From NCBI GenBank assembly GCA_002256115.1, contig NKIK01000038.1, positions 1-41,317 on the forward strand: a DNA stretch of 41,317 bases, in the 5' to 3' direction. The notes under the pieces were generated by a model. That model saw only the letters and a list, made by a program, of their open reading frames with translations. It was not told the origin of the DNA and made no database searches. Positions 32,202-41,317 of the stretch are shown here, piece after piece. Origin of the DNA: Burkholderiales bacterium PBB3 (lineage in GTDB: Bacteria > Pseudomonadota > Gammaproteobacteria > Burkholderiales > Burkholderiaceae_C). The translations under genes were made by a program, and so were the position numbers. The stretch's first letter is position 1. Every line of letters begins with the position of its first letter.

Positions 32202-33668
32202 TCACGATTCTTCAGACCAACAAAATCCATCACGCGCAATCATCGCACTGGATGCGCTGGGACCCCATGTGCCCGACGCGTACAAACGTGGCCCTTGGCT
32301 GTCATTGGCCCAGTGGTTGAGCATGGGCTCGACCCAGCGCCAGGCTTCTTCCTGCTCGTCGCTGCGCACAAACAAGTTCAAACGGCCGTCAATCACGTCA
32401 AGCAACAAGCGCTCGTAGGCACCAACGCGCTCAGAGCCAAAGCGCTTGTCAAAGTCCAGATCCAATTGCACTGGGGCCAGTGCCTGGGCCGCTGCAGCGC
32501 GCGATTGGCGGTTGTTCTGGCCCTGGGCCAGCAAATGCAATTCCAGACCGTCCTTGGGCTGCAGGTTGATGACCAAACGGTTTGCCAAATCGGTGTTGGA
32601 GCTGAAAATGGCGTGCGGTGTGGGGCGGAAGTTGATGACGATGCGCGCATCGCGACCCGCCAAGCGCTTGCCGGTCCGGATGTAAAACGGCACGCCGGCC
32701 CAACGCCAGTTGGCAATCTCGGTACGCAGGGCGACAAAGGTCTCGGTATTGCTTTGCGGGTTGACGCCGGCTTCATCGCGGTACGCGGGTACCTTGATGC
32801 CGCCGCTGGTGCCACCGGAGTATTGGCCGCGCACTACGTCCTGGGTCAGTGACTCTTGCGTCCAGGGTTTCAGCGAGCGCAAGACCTTGAGCTTCTCGTC
32901 GCGAATCGCATCGGCATGCGAGTTGATCGGCGGCTCCATGCCGATGGCGCACAGCAGTTGCAGTGCATGGTTTTGCACCATGTCGCGCAGCGCGCCGGTG
33001 GTCTCATAAAACGCACCCCGGCTCTCTACGCCCAGGTCTTCGGCAATGGTGATCTGGATGTTGGCGATGTGCTCCCGGCGCCACAGCGGCTCAAACAGTG
33101 CATTGCCAAAGCGCAATGCAAACAGATTTTGCACGGCGGGCTTGCCCAGGTAATGGTCGATGCGGAAGACCTGCTTTTCCTCAAAAAACTGGCGCACCGT
33201 ATGGTTGATGGCGCGGTTGGAGGCCAGGTCGTGGCCCAGCGGTTTTTCAAGCACCACACGGGTCTTGGGGGTGTTCAGGCCCGAGGCTGCCAACTGCTCA
33301 CACACCGTGGTGAACAAAGCGGGCGCGGTGGCGACGTACATCACCACCGTGTCGGCATTGCGTGCTTGCAGGCTGGCGGCCAAGCGGGTGTAGTCTTCGG
33401 GCTTGGACAGGTCCATGCGCACGAATTCCAAGATGGCGGCAAAGCGGGCAAATTCTTCTGCACTGGGGCGCTTGGCCAAGTCGACCTTGTCAAAGCGCGA
33501 CTGAATCAGACTGCGGTATTGCGCATCGGTCATGTCGTCCCGGCCCACGCCGATGATGCGACCGCCCTCGGGCAAGGTGCCATGCCGAAACGCCTGAAAC
33601 AGTGCTGGCATCAGCTTGCGCCATGCCAAATCGCCAGTGCCGCCAAATAAAACGAGATCAAAGCTCAT
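32202..33668 (-). CDS. zwf: Glucose-6-phosphate 1-dehydrogenase
   Basis: 488-residue NADP-dependent enzyme that oxidises glucose 6-phosphate to 6-phosphogluconolactone, feeding the pentose phosphate and Entner-Doudoroff routes. The dinucleotide site GGTGDLA is at 9-15, EKPLG at 141-145 and the active-site RIDHYLGK at 169-176. Full length for the family. Divergent from tal across a 124-bp region with two inverted operator-like sites, and followed by hexR after 208 bp that contains tandem repeats. Confidence 0.97.
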   Translation of the reverse strand: MSFDLVLFGGTGDLAWRKLMPALFQAFRHGTLPEGGRIIGVGRDDMTDAQYRSLIQSRFDKVDLAKRPSAEEFARFAAILEFVRMDLSKPEDYTRLAASLQARNADTVVMYVATAPALFTTVCEQLAASGLNTPKTRVVLEKPLGHDLASNRAINHTVRQFFEEKQVFRIDHYLGKPAVQNLFALRFGNALFEPLWRREHIANIQITIAEDLGVESRGAFYETTGALRDMVQNHALQLLCAIGMEPPINSHADAIRDEKLKVLRSLKPWTQESLTQDVVRGQYSGGTSGGIKVPAYRDEAGVNPQSNTETFVALRTEIANWRWAGVPFYIRTGKRLAGRDARIVINFRPTPHAIFSSNTDLANRLVINLQPKDGLELHLLAQGQNNRQSRAAAAQALAPVQLDLDFDKRFGSERVGAYERLLLDVIDGRLNLFVRSDEQEEAWRWVEPMLNHWANDSQGPRLYASGTWGPSASSAMIARDGFCWSEES

Positions 33669-33672
33669 GATT

Positions 33673-33715
33673 CAAAGTTACATAAAAGATGACGTAGTAA
33701 TGTAACTTTGTTTCA
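33673..33715. promoter_or_regulatory. Two inverted HexR-type operators between zwf and tal
   Basis: CAAAGTTACAT (33673-33683) and ATGTAACTTTG (33700-33710) form a perfect 11-bp inverted repeat with a 16-bp spacer. Each arm also begins a TGTAACTTTG..TCA half-palindrome: the right site TGTAACTTTGTTTCA (33701-33715) matches the dyad TGTAAC-N3-GTTACA at all but one position. Described HexR sites are TGTAA-type dyads, and a hexR-like gene follows zwf, so HexR is the likely ligand. Confidence 0.65.
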
Positions 33716-33792
33716 CCGATAATTCAAGCGAGAATTGAATCCATCCTATTTTTATCGACCTGCGGGTTGATTGCAACCCCGAAAAGCTGACC

Positions 33793-34764
33793 ATGACACA
33801 AGCCAACCAAGCCCCCACCAATCAACTCCAGGCCCTCAAGCAATTCACCACCGTGGTTGCAGATACCGGCGATTTCAAACAGCTCAGCGCCTTCCAGCCG
33901 CAAGACGCCACCACCAACCCCTCGCTGATCCTCAAGGCCGTGCAAATGCCCGATTACGCGCCCTTGCTGCAGCAGGCGGTGGACCAGTTCCGGGGCCGCC
34001 CGCTGGACGAGATCATGGACCGTTTGCTGGTGCGTTTTGGCTGCGAAATCCTCTCTTTGATCCCTGGCCGCGTATCCACCGAAGTGGACGCGCGCCTGAG
34101 CTTTGACACCAACGCTACGGTGGCTCGCGGCGAGCGCCTGATCGAGTTGTACCAGGCCCAAGGCATCCACATCGACCGCGTGCTGATCAAGGTGGCCGCG
34201 ACGTGGGAAGGCATTCAGGCTGCGCAGCAACTGGAGCGCAAAGGCATTCACACCAACCTGACGCTGCTGTTCTCGTTCTGCCAAGCCGTGGCCTGCGGTC
34301 AGGCCAAGGTGCAACTGATTTCGCCCTTTGTCGGTCGCATTTACGACTGGTACAAAAAGTCGGCCGGTGCCACTTGGGTGGAAGCCGAGCGCGCCGAAGC
34401 CAATGACCCTGGCGTGCAGTCGGTCACGCAAATCTTCAACTACTACAAGAAGTTTGGCATTGCGACCGAGGTGATGGGCGCGAGCTTTCGCAATGTGGGC
34501 CAGATCACGGCGCTGGCCGGTTGCGACCTGCTGACCATCAGCCCCGACCTGCTGGCCACGCTGGCGGCTACCGAGACACCCCTGCCGCGCGCGCTGGATG
34601 CAGCCGCCGCCCAGAGTTTGCCGCTGGAGCATGTGTCGTATGACGAGGCGAGCTTCCGCCTGGCACTGAACAACGACGCCATGGCCACCGAGAAGCTGGC
34701 CGAAGGTATTCGCGCGTTCTGTGTGGATGCGGTCAAGCTGGAGAAGTTGTTGCTGGCGGCCTGA
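33793..34764 (+). CDS. tal: Transaldolase
   Basis: 323-residue class I transaldolase (TalB type) moving a dihydroxyacetone unit between sugar phosphates in the non-oxidative pentose phosphate pathway. The Schiff-base lysine is K133 in [22 protein letters not shown] (38-47) is the second signature. Followed by pgi after 66 bp in the same direction. Divergent from zwf, so the two share control. Confidence 0.97.
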   Translation: MTQANQAPTNQLQALKQFTTVVADTGDFKQLSAFQPQDATTNPSLILKAVQMPDYAPLLQQAVDQFRGRPLDEIMDRLLVRFGCEILSLIPGRVSTEVDARLSFDTNATVARGERLIELYQAQGIHIDRVLIKVAATWEGIQAAQQLERKGIHTNLTLLFSFCQAVACGQAKVQLISPFVGRIYDWYKKSAGATWVEAERAEANDPGVQSVTQIFNYYKKFGIATEVMGASFRNVGQITALAGCDLLTISPDLLATLAATETPLPRALDAAAAQSLPLEHVSYDEASFRLALNNDAMATEKLAEGIRAFCVDAVKLEKLLLAA

Positions 34765-34830
34765 TACCCCGCATCGCCGATAGCCGCCCCCTAGTGCTTC
34801 ATTAGCACCTACCGAATTGCGAATGCCACC

Positions 34831-36411
34831 ATGAGTTTTTCCCGTTCCGCCCATCCCCGTTGCGACCACACGCCCGCTTGGGCTGCACTGCAGGCGCACT
34901 ACCAGGCCGCTGGCCGCAGCTTTGATACGCGCCAGGCTTTTGCCGCTGACGCCCAGCGCTTCAGCACCTTGAGCCAAAGCGCCCCCCATGTGTTTGCAGA
35001 CTTGTCCAAGAACCGCGTGGACGCTGCCACCGAGGCCCTGCTGCTGGACTTGGCCCACCAGTGTGGCCTGGAGGCGCACCGCGCGGCCATGTTTGACGGC
35101 ACCGCGATCAACACTACCGAAAACCGCGAGGTGTGGCATGTTCTACTAAGGAAACCGGCCATTCAGGCCGTGGATAGTGCGGGAGCAGCTCCTGAAAAGA
35201 TAGCAATTGAGTTGACCAAAGTGCACGCCACGCTGGACGCCATGCTGGCCTACGCCGCGCAAGTGCGCTCTGATGCGGCCATCACCGATGTGGTCAACAT
35301 CGGTATCGGCGGCTCCGACCTGGGGCCGCAAATGGCGGTGCTGGCGCTGGATGCGTTTGCCACGTCGGGCAAGCGCTTGCACTTTGTTAGCAACGTGGAT
35401 GGCCACGAGTTGGCCGCGACGCTAAAAGGTTTGAAGGCTGAGAGCACGCTGTTCCTGATCGCCAGCAAGACCTTCACCACCATCGAGACCATGACCAACG
35501 CGCGCTCCGCCAAGGCGTGGTTTGCGGCCCAGGGTGGTACGGACACGGCGCGCCACTTTGCGGCGCTGACGACCAATGTGGCGGCGGCCAATGCCTTTGG
35601 CATCACCACCACCTTCGGATTTTGGGACTGGGTGGGCGGGCGCTATTCGCTGTGGTCGGCGATTGGCTTGCCGCTGGCGATTGCGATTGGGGCAGGTGGA
35701 TTCAGGGACTTTCTGGCCGGCGCGCATGCGATGGACGAGCACTTCCGCACCGCGCCCTTAGAGGCCAATTTGCCGGTGCGCTTAGGGCTGCTGGACGTGT
35801 GGTACCGCAACTTCCACGGCTTCACCAGCCGCAGCATTGCGCCCTACCACAGCGCCCTGAAGCGCTACCCAGCCTACCTGCAGCAGTTGGAGATGGAGAG
35901 CAATGGCAAGCAGGTGGATACCGAAGGCCAGCCCTTGCCCTACGCCACCTCGCCCGCGCTGTGGGGCGAGCCGGGTACCAATGGCCAGCACGCCTATTTT
36001 CAGATGCTGCACCAGGGTACGGACGTGGTGCCGGTGGAGTTTGTGGCGGTGAAAAAGGCGCGCCACGATTTGCCGGGCCACCACCCCATGCTGCTCGCCA
36101 ATGTGCTGGCGCAGGCGCAGGCCTTGATGCTGGGCAAGGTGGATGCCGGTGGGCATAAAAACTTTCCAGGCAATCGGCCGAGTACGTTTTTGCTATTGGA
36201 CGATTTGACGCCAGCGTCCTTGGGAGCCCTGATTGCGCTGCAGGAACACCGGGTGTTTGTCAGCGGGTCGATTTGGGGTATCAATAGCTTTGACCAGTGG
36301 GGCGTGGAGCTGGGCAAGGTCTTGGCCAAAGACATAGAGCCGCGCCTGGCGTCTGGCGATGTGGCGGGGCTGGATGGGTCTACGGCAGGGCTGTTGGGTT
36401 TGTTGCTTTAA
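34831..36411 (+). CDS. pgi: Glucose-6-phosphate isomerase with a repeat-encoded insert
   Basis: 526-residue isomerase interconverting glucose 6-phosphate and fructose 6-phosphate. Landmarks include the phosphate-binding GIGGSDLGPQMA near 155, SKTFTTIETM near 211, and the catalytic segment GTNGQHAYFQMLHQGT near 380. Residues about 107-125 (RKPAIQAVDSAGAAPEKIA) are encoded by dispersed repeat copy D and replace the variable segment that follows HV.LR in other Pgi proteins, making it several residues longer there than E. coli Pgi by eye. The rest is full length, so the enzyme should be active. A long hairpin with a T-run follows the stop. Confidence 0.95.
   Translation: MSFSRSAHPRCDHTPAWAALQAHYQAAGRSFDTRQAFAADAQRFSTLSQSAPHVFADLSKNRVDAATEALLLDLAHQCGLEAHRAAMFDGTAINTTENREVWHVLLRKPAIQAVDSAGAAPEKIAIELTKVHATLDAMLAYAAQVRSDAAITDVVNIGIGGSDLGPQMAVLALDAFATSGKRLHFVSNVDGHELAATLKGLKAESTLFLIASKTFTTIETMTNARSAKAWFAAQGGTDTARHFAALTTNVAAANAFGITTTFGFWDWVGGRYSLWSAIGLPLAIAIGAGGFRDFLAGAHAMDEHFRTAPLEANLPVRLGLLDVWYRNFHGFTSRSIAPYHSALKRYPAYLQQLEMESNGKQVDTEGQPLPYATSPALWGEPGTNGQHAYFQMLHQGTDVVPVEFVAVKKARHDLPGHHPMLLANVLAQAQALMLGKVDAGGHKNFPGNRPSTFLLLDDLTPASLGALIALQEHRVFVSGSIWGINSFDQWGVELGKVLAKDIEPRLASGDVAGLDGSTAGLLGLLL
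35151..35204 (+). repeat. Dispersed repeat, copy D, in frame inside pgi
   Basis: Contains the exact core GCCGTGGATAGTGCGGGAGC and ATAGCA at the end, but the 5' half of the terminal hairpin reads GCTCCT, so the stem is broken. It is open in the pgi frame. Confidence 0.8.
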
Positions 36412-36425
36412 CGGAATGCGGCCGA

Positions 36426-36499
36426 GAGGCTGACTGCGGCGTGCTCATGGTGCCAAACGCGCACAAATCGCCCACCGCAGTCAGCCTCGCGGCCTTTTT
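36426..36499 (+). terminator. pgi terminator with a long stem and 35-nt loop
   Basis: 14-bp perfect stem GAGGCTGACTGCGG (36426-36439) with its complement (36475-36488), extendable past two mismatches by GGCC/GGCC, followed by TTTTT. The loop (36440-36474) is unusually long, and 31 bp of it are perfectly complementary to a downstream hairpin. Confidence 0.75.
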
Positions 36500-36555
36500 G
36501 CGAGCGCGCTGAAATACCAAGCTACTGGGAGCTTGGGGTTCTCGGCGTTGGCCTA

Positions 36556-36632
36556 GCAGCGGGCGGGGTATGCTGGCGGGCGATTTGTGCGCGTTTGGCA
36601 CCATGAGCCCGCCGGCATACCCTGCTCGCTGC
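36556..36632 (+). repeat. 26-bp stem-loop whose loop matches the pgi terminator loop
   Basis: Arms 36556-36581 and 36607-36632 pair at all 26 positions in plus-strand RNA, with three G-U wobbles (36562/36626, 36565/36623, 36574/36614). On the minus strand these would be mismatches. The 25-nt loop (36582-36606) is contained in a perfect 31-bp inverted repeat with 36443-36473. Confidence 0.85.
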
Positions 36633-36660
36633 GCACCATTTCTTTAGCGAACGATCCACC

Positions 36661-37938
36661 ATGAAGTCTCCCGTTCTTCTTGACCTGCAACAAGCGCGTG
36701 CACTGCATCTGGCCGCCCAAGGCCTGCTCACCCCACCTGCCAAAACCGCAACCCCTGCACTCCTGCGCAAGTGCATCGCGCAGATGCAATTGCTGCAAAT
36801 CGACACCATCCATGTGGTGTCGCGCAGCCCGTATCTGGTGTTGTTCTCGCGGCTGGGGCAGTACCCGCGGCATTGGTTGGAAGACGCGCTGGCGCAGGGC
36901 CATATTTTTGAGACCTGGGCGCACGAGGCCTGCTTTGCGCCATCGGCCGATCTGCTGGCGCACCGGGGCTACAACCAGGCTACACGGCGGCACTGGGGGC
37001 TGGCCAACGCGCAGCGCACGCATAAGCAGCAACGCGCGCATCTGGACGAGCTGCTGGCACACATTGAAACCACGGGGCCGGTCAAGTCGTCCGACTTTGA
37101 GCGCAAGGACGGCGGGGGCGGCGCGTGGTGGGGCTGGAAAGATGAGAAGCGCTGGCTGGAAGCGCTGTTTGCCACCGGCGAGCTGATGGTGGCGCGGCGG
37201 GAAAACTTTCACCGGGTGTATGACCTGAGCCACCGCGTGGCGCCGGATGCCCTGGCGGCTGAAGTGGCTGCGCTGGAAGCAGGCAAGCTCTACGACGCTG
37301 AAGCCTTGCATCGCCAGTTCATCTTGCAGTCTGTGGCCGCCTTGGGTGTGACGCAGGCGCGGTGGGTGAATGATTACTTCCGGCTCAAACCGCGACTGAA
37401 GGACGCGGACCTGAACGCGTTGGTGGAGGAGGGCGCTTTACTGCGTGTGGCGGTCGAGGGCTGGGACGCTCCGGCTTATGTGCATCCGCAAAACAAGGCG
37501 TTATTGAAGAAGGCTTCTACCGGCAAACTGGAGGCCACGCACACCACGCTGCTGTCGCCGTTTGACCCGGTGGTCTGGGACCGTGAGCGCGGCTCCACCT
37601 TATTTGATTTTGACTACCGCCTGGAGTGCTACACACCGGAGCCCAAACGGGTCTATGGCTACTTTGTGTTGCCAATCCTGTGCCGGGGCGAATTGATTGG
37701 TCGGCTGGACGCCAAAGCGCACCGGGCTGAGGGTGTGTTTGAGGTGAAAGCCCTGCATGCACAGCCCGGCAGCGTGTGGAGTGAGGCCCAAGTGGCCGCG
37801 GTGGCGCAGGCCATTCAGCACAGCGCCACGTGGCACGGTACGCCGCAAGTGCGCATCACGCGCACACAGCCCGCCAAGCTGGCAGCACCGCTGCGGCGCG
37901 CTTTGAAGAATTTACCGATGGAGGGACGCGACGCGTGA
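36661..37938 (+). CDS. YcaQ/AlkZ-type winged-helix DNA glycosylase
   Basis: 425-residue protein of the HTH_42 (AlkZ/YcaQ) family. Members unhook DNA interstrand crosslinks or remove bulky alkylated bases. The catalytic QxD motif is Q46-I-D48 within LLQIDTIHVVSRSPYLVLFSRLG (given here as LLQIDTIHVV then SRSPYLVLFS). Three tandem winged-helix modules span the protein. The ATG at 36661 follows the double stem-loop region. It shares a GTGA overlap with the following HAD gene. Confidence 0.88.
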   Translation: MKSPVLLDLQQARALHLAAQGLLTPPAKTATPALLRKCIAQMQLLQIDTIHVVSRSPYLVLFSRLGQYPRHWLEDALAQGHIFETWAHEACFAPSADLLAHRGYNQATRRHWGLANAQRTHKQQRAHLDELLAHIETTGPVKSSDFERKDGGGGAWWGWKDEKRWLEALFATGELMVARRENFHRVYDLSHRVAPDALAAEVAALEAGKLYDAEALHRQFILQSVAALGVTQARWVNDYFRLKPRLKDADLNALVEEGALLRVAVEGWDAPAYVHPQNKALLKKASTGKLEATHTTLLSPFDPVVWDRERGSTLFDFDYRLECYTPEPKRVYGYFVLPILCRGELIGRLDAKAHRAEGVFEVKALHAQPGSVWSEAQVAAVAQAIQHSATWHGTPQVRITRTQPAKLAAPLRRALKNLPMEGRDA

Positions 37939-38561
37939 ATGTGGTGTTTGACTTTGGCGCAGTGCTGTTCACCTGGAAGCCCTTGGACCTGGTGGCCGAG
38001 TATTTTCCGGCGCTGGCGCCCAACCCTGCGCAGGCTGGTCACTTCGCACACCAGGTGTTTGGCCATGCGGACTGGCAGGCCTTTGACCGCGGCAGTGCAT
38101 CCATGGACGAGACGATTGACCGCACCGTAGCCCGCTTAGGGCTAGAGCGCGCCGCCTTCACCCAGTTGGTGAATAGTATTGGGGACCGGCTGGTGCCGAT
38201 TGCCGACACGGTAGCGCTGTTGCGCAGATTGCATGCGCAGCGGCAAACGCCAAATGCCAGGCCATTGAAGCTCTATTTCTTGTCCAACATGCCCGTGCCC
38301 TATGCACGCACTTTGGAGCGGCTGCATGACTTCCTGGGGGACTTTGACGGTGGCATTTTTTCAGGGGATGTGTTGTTGATCAAACCCGAGCCTGCCATCT
38401 ACCAGTTGCTGCAAACCCGCTACGCACTAGAGCCCGCCAAGACGGTGTTCATTGATGACTTGCTCACCAATGTGCAGGCAGCCGAGGTGCAGGGCTGGCA
38501 TGGCATTCACTTCCAATCTGCCGCACAACTCGCCCAGGCGCTGCAAACCTTCGATTTATAA
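37935..38561 (+). CDS. HAD-superfamily phosphatase (YihX-like)
   Basis: 208-residue HAD hydrolase. Motif I is FDFGAVL, with the nucleophile Asp but Gly at the +2 position where many HAD phosphatases have the general-acid Asp. This DxG pattern is seen in the YihX-like group (sugar phosphatases). Motif II is FLSNM, motif III IKPEPAIY and motif IV VFIDD. The GTG start at 37935 overlaps the YcaQ-type gene stop by 4 bp. The frame extends upstream inside that gene but is not family-like. Substrate unknown. Confidence 0.85.
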   Translation: MNVVFDFGAVLFTWKPLDLVAEYFPALAPNPAQAGHFAHQVFGHADWQAFDRGSASMDETIDRTVARLGLERAAFTQLVNSIGDRLVPIADTVALLRRLHAQRQTPNARPLKLYFLSNMPVPYARTLERLHDFLGDFDGGIFSGDVLLIKPEPAIYQLLQTRYALEPAKTVFIDDLLTNVQAAEVQGWHGIHFQSAAQLAQALQTFDL

Positions 38562-38570
38562 GAAATCGTG

Positions 38571-38615
38571 CTCCTAGCCCGTGGATAGTTCGGGAGCAGC
38601 TATAAAAAATGTAGC
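38571..38615 (+). repeat. Dispersed repeat, copy E
   Basis: TAGCCCGTGGATAGTTCGGG followed by AGCAGC and a 5-bp hairpin with one T-G pair (38599-38615). Intergenic, between the HAD gene and the bidirectional terminator. Confidence 0.8.
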
Positions 38616-38630
38616 ATATTGAACGAAAAA

Positions 38631-38662
38631 AAAACCCGCAGGGTTCGCACCAAGCGGGTTTT
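38631..38662. terminator. Bidirectional terminator between the HAD gene and groEL
   Basis: 9-bp stem AAAACCCGC / GCGGGTTTT with a 14-nt loop. It is A-rich before and T-rich after, so it can terminate both the plus-strand HAD transcript and the minus-strand groESL transcript. Confidence 0.8.
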
Positions 38663-38697
38663 TGTTCGGGTGAGCGAACGGTGTGCGGCGTAGCGAG

Positions 38698-38790
38698 CAG
38701 GTGTCAGGCAAGGCGCGCGGCGCACAGCAACCGGAACGTACTTCCTGTACGTGAGGATTGCGAGCACCGCGCAACGCCGCCTGGCGCCTG
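38698..38790. repeat. 93-nt imperfect palindrome downstream of groEL
   Basis: Symmetric about 38744: the centre is ACGTAC-N5-GTACGT and the ends are CAGGTGTCAGGC and GCCTGGCGCCTG (two G-T pairs), with partly matched GC-rich arms between. It starts 18 bp after the groEL stop on that gene's strand. It looks like a repetitive extragenic palindrome. Only one copy is present here. Confidence 0.7.
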
Positions 38791-38807
38791 CGCAGTAGCC
38801 GTTGCGC

Positions 38808-40472
<1,665 letters not shown>

Positions 40473-40488
40473 TTAAGTGAAATGAATT

Positions 40489-40533
40489 GCTAGCCAGCGT
40501 GGATATTGCGGGGCCAGCTATTGAATTGATAGT
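40489..40533 (+). repeat. Dispersed repeat, copy F, inside the groES-groEL spacer
   Basis: TAGCCAGCGTGGATATTGCG then GGGCCAGCTAT, with hairpin CTAT-N7-ATAG (40518-40532). Flanked by AGTGAA at 40476-40481 and 40531-40536. It is oriented opposite to the operon, so the mRNA contains its complement. Confidence 0.75.
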
Positions 40534-40536
40534 GAA

Positions 40537-40827
40537 TTAGGCTTCAACAACTGCGAACAGGTCGTCTTCTTTCATGACCAGCAATTCGTCACCGGCAACC
40601 TTGACGGTCTGGCCACTGTACTTGCCGAACAAAACGCGGTCACCGACCTTGACGTTCATGGCAATCAGGTCACCCTTGTCGTTCTTCTTGCCTGGGCCAA
40701 CGGCCAAGACTTCACCTTGATCCGGCTTTTCAGCCGCGCTATCAGGGATCACGATGCCAGAGGCAGTTTTGGTTTCGTTTTCGACGCGTTTAACAATCAC
40801 GCGGTCTGCCAAAGGACGCAGTTTCAT
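40537..40827 (-). CDS. groS: Co-chaperonin GroES
   Basis: 96-residue heptameric lid of the GroEL chaperonin. It starts [16 protein letters not shown] and contains the mobile-loop segment [26 protein letters not shown] lies about 7 nt before the ATG (40834-40839 on the opposite strand). First gene of the operon. Confidence 0.99.
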   Translation of the reverse strand: MKLRPLADRVIVKRVENETKTASGIVIPDSAAEKPDQGEVLAVGPGKKNDKGDLIAMNVKVGDRVLFGKYSGQTVKVAGDELLVMKEDDLFAVVEA

Positions 40828-40911
40828 AAGATCTCCTTAAGGGTTTGAAACAGAAAAAATCTCGGCCACACAACACTAAGTTGGTAAGCGTTAACTTGTG
40901 GGACGGTGTTG

Positions 40912-40938
40912 TTAGCACTCAACCCCAACGAGTGCTAA
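40912..40938. promoter_or_regulatory. CIRCE operator (HrcA site)
   Basis: TTAGCACTC-N9-GAGTGCTAA, an exact match to the CIRCE consensus. It lies 85 bp upstream of groES and just downstream of the likely -10 element, so HrcA binding would block transcription. Confidence 0.97.
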
Positions 40939-40965
40939 TGATAAGGCCTAATTCTGGCCTTTCAA
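40938..40965 (-). promoter_or_regulatory. Promoter of groES-groEL
   Basis: On the minus strand: TTGAAA (40960-40965), 16-bp spacer, TATCAT (40938-40943), overlapping the first base of CIRCE. This is a sigma-70-like promoter. CCCTTGAAA also resembles a sigma-32 -35 element, but no CCCCAT -10 is seen. Confidence 0.65.
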
Positions 40966-41317
40966 GGGCTGGGGTCAAGATTGCTGCTGAACGTGCGCGG
41001 CACAGCAGCAGCCAGCTGCGGAATGACGCTGATCTTTCCCCTTTGTGCCACTTAACTCTCCCCTATTTGCTAAGTTCTGTGTTTTCAAGGCTTTTGGACA
41101 GGAGCTTTGCGCCAGGAAGGGTCATTCGCCAATGACCGGTATCTGGAATCAGACGTGAGTTTGTTCAGGGCTGGTTGTCTATGACTGCAATGCGGGCGAA
41201 GGACGAAACCGCTTCGCGGTAGCCGTACTCCAGCGTATGTAGTTTTCGCAGACAGGTGGCGCGTGTCGATGTAGTGAATTGAGGCAATTGGCCTCGTTCA
41301 CACAGGAGCACTGACAT
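40966..41317. other. Gene-free 3' region; a gene may start at the window edge
   Basis: No convincing gene in 350 bp. At the very end CACAGGAGCACTGACAT places AGGAG (41304-41308) 7 nt before an AT at 41316-41317, which would be a start codon if the next base is G. GAGGC/GCCTC at 41281-41295 forms a small hairpin. Confidence 0.4.

Noticed and set aside
33724..35139. 471-residue minus-strand open frame across tal and pgi
   Set aside because: Antisense shadow of two clear genes, created by G+C-rich codon bias.
36426..36632. CRISPR-like repeat-spacer pattern
   Set aside because: The repeated parts are inverted, not direct, occur only twice, and show no regular spacers.

Overview
The window looks like a chromosomal segment of a betaproteobacterium of order Burkholderiales, most likely family Comamonadaceae and possibly a Rhodoferax relative. 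The grounds are the G+C-rich coding style, a Gram-negative 16-strand-type porin, Coq7, a zwf-hexR / tal-pgi sugar block, a HrcA/CIRCE-controlled groES-groEL operon, and short intergenic repeats of a kind I associate with that family. The genus is an inference; nothing in the window names it.

Layout. 0-7.6 kb: class II fumarase, a transglutaminase-like protein, a large Ig-repeat lipoprotein, a three-gene group of small envelope-type proteins, and a luciferase-like oxidoreductase. 7.7-19.3 kb: a defence island. hsdM-hsdS come first, then an ImmA/IrrE metallopeptidase with a PIN-like partner, an insertion sequence that has disrupted that partner, an AbiEi/AbiEii toxin-antitoxin pair, and finally hsdR. 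19.4-30 kb: housekeeping and envelope genes (DUF4139 protein, queC, a DUF1501/DUF1800 pair, a 5'-nucleotidase, ilvA, an OsmC-like protein, coq7, a porin). 30.1-31.2 kb: a second nucleotidyltransferase-type toxin-antitoxin pair beside a 20-codon relic of another nucleotidyltransferase. 31.1-36.4 kb: hexR and zwf face tal and pgi across a shared promoter region carrying two copies of a candidate HexR operator. 36.7-38.6 kb: an AlkZ/YcaQ-type DNA glycosylase and a HAD phosphatase. 38.8-41 kb: groEL and groES under a perfect CIRCE operator.

The most unusual material is not in the ordinary genes. (1) A short repeat of about 45-67 bp with a conserved 3' hairpin occurs eight times. Two copies lie in frame inside pgi and hsdM, and two more form the 3' ends of coding regions. 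(2) After pgi, two long stem-loops have loops that are perfectly complementary over 31 bp. (3) The IS can be removed on paper at a 6-bp duplication, which restores an uninterrupted PIN-like gene. (4) A sigma-28-type promoter precedes a small gene whose end runs out of frame into queC.
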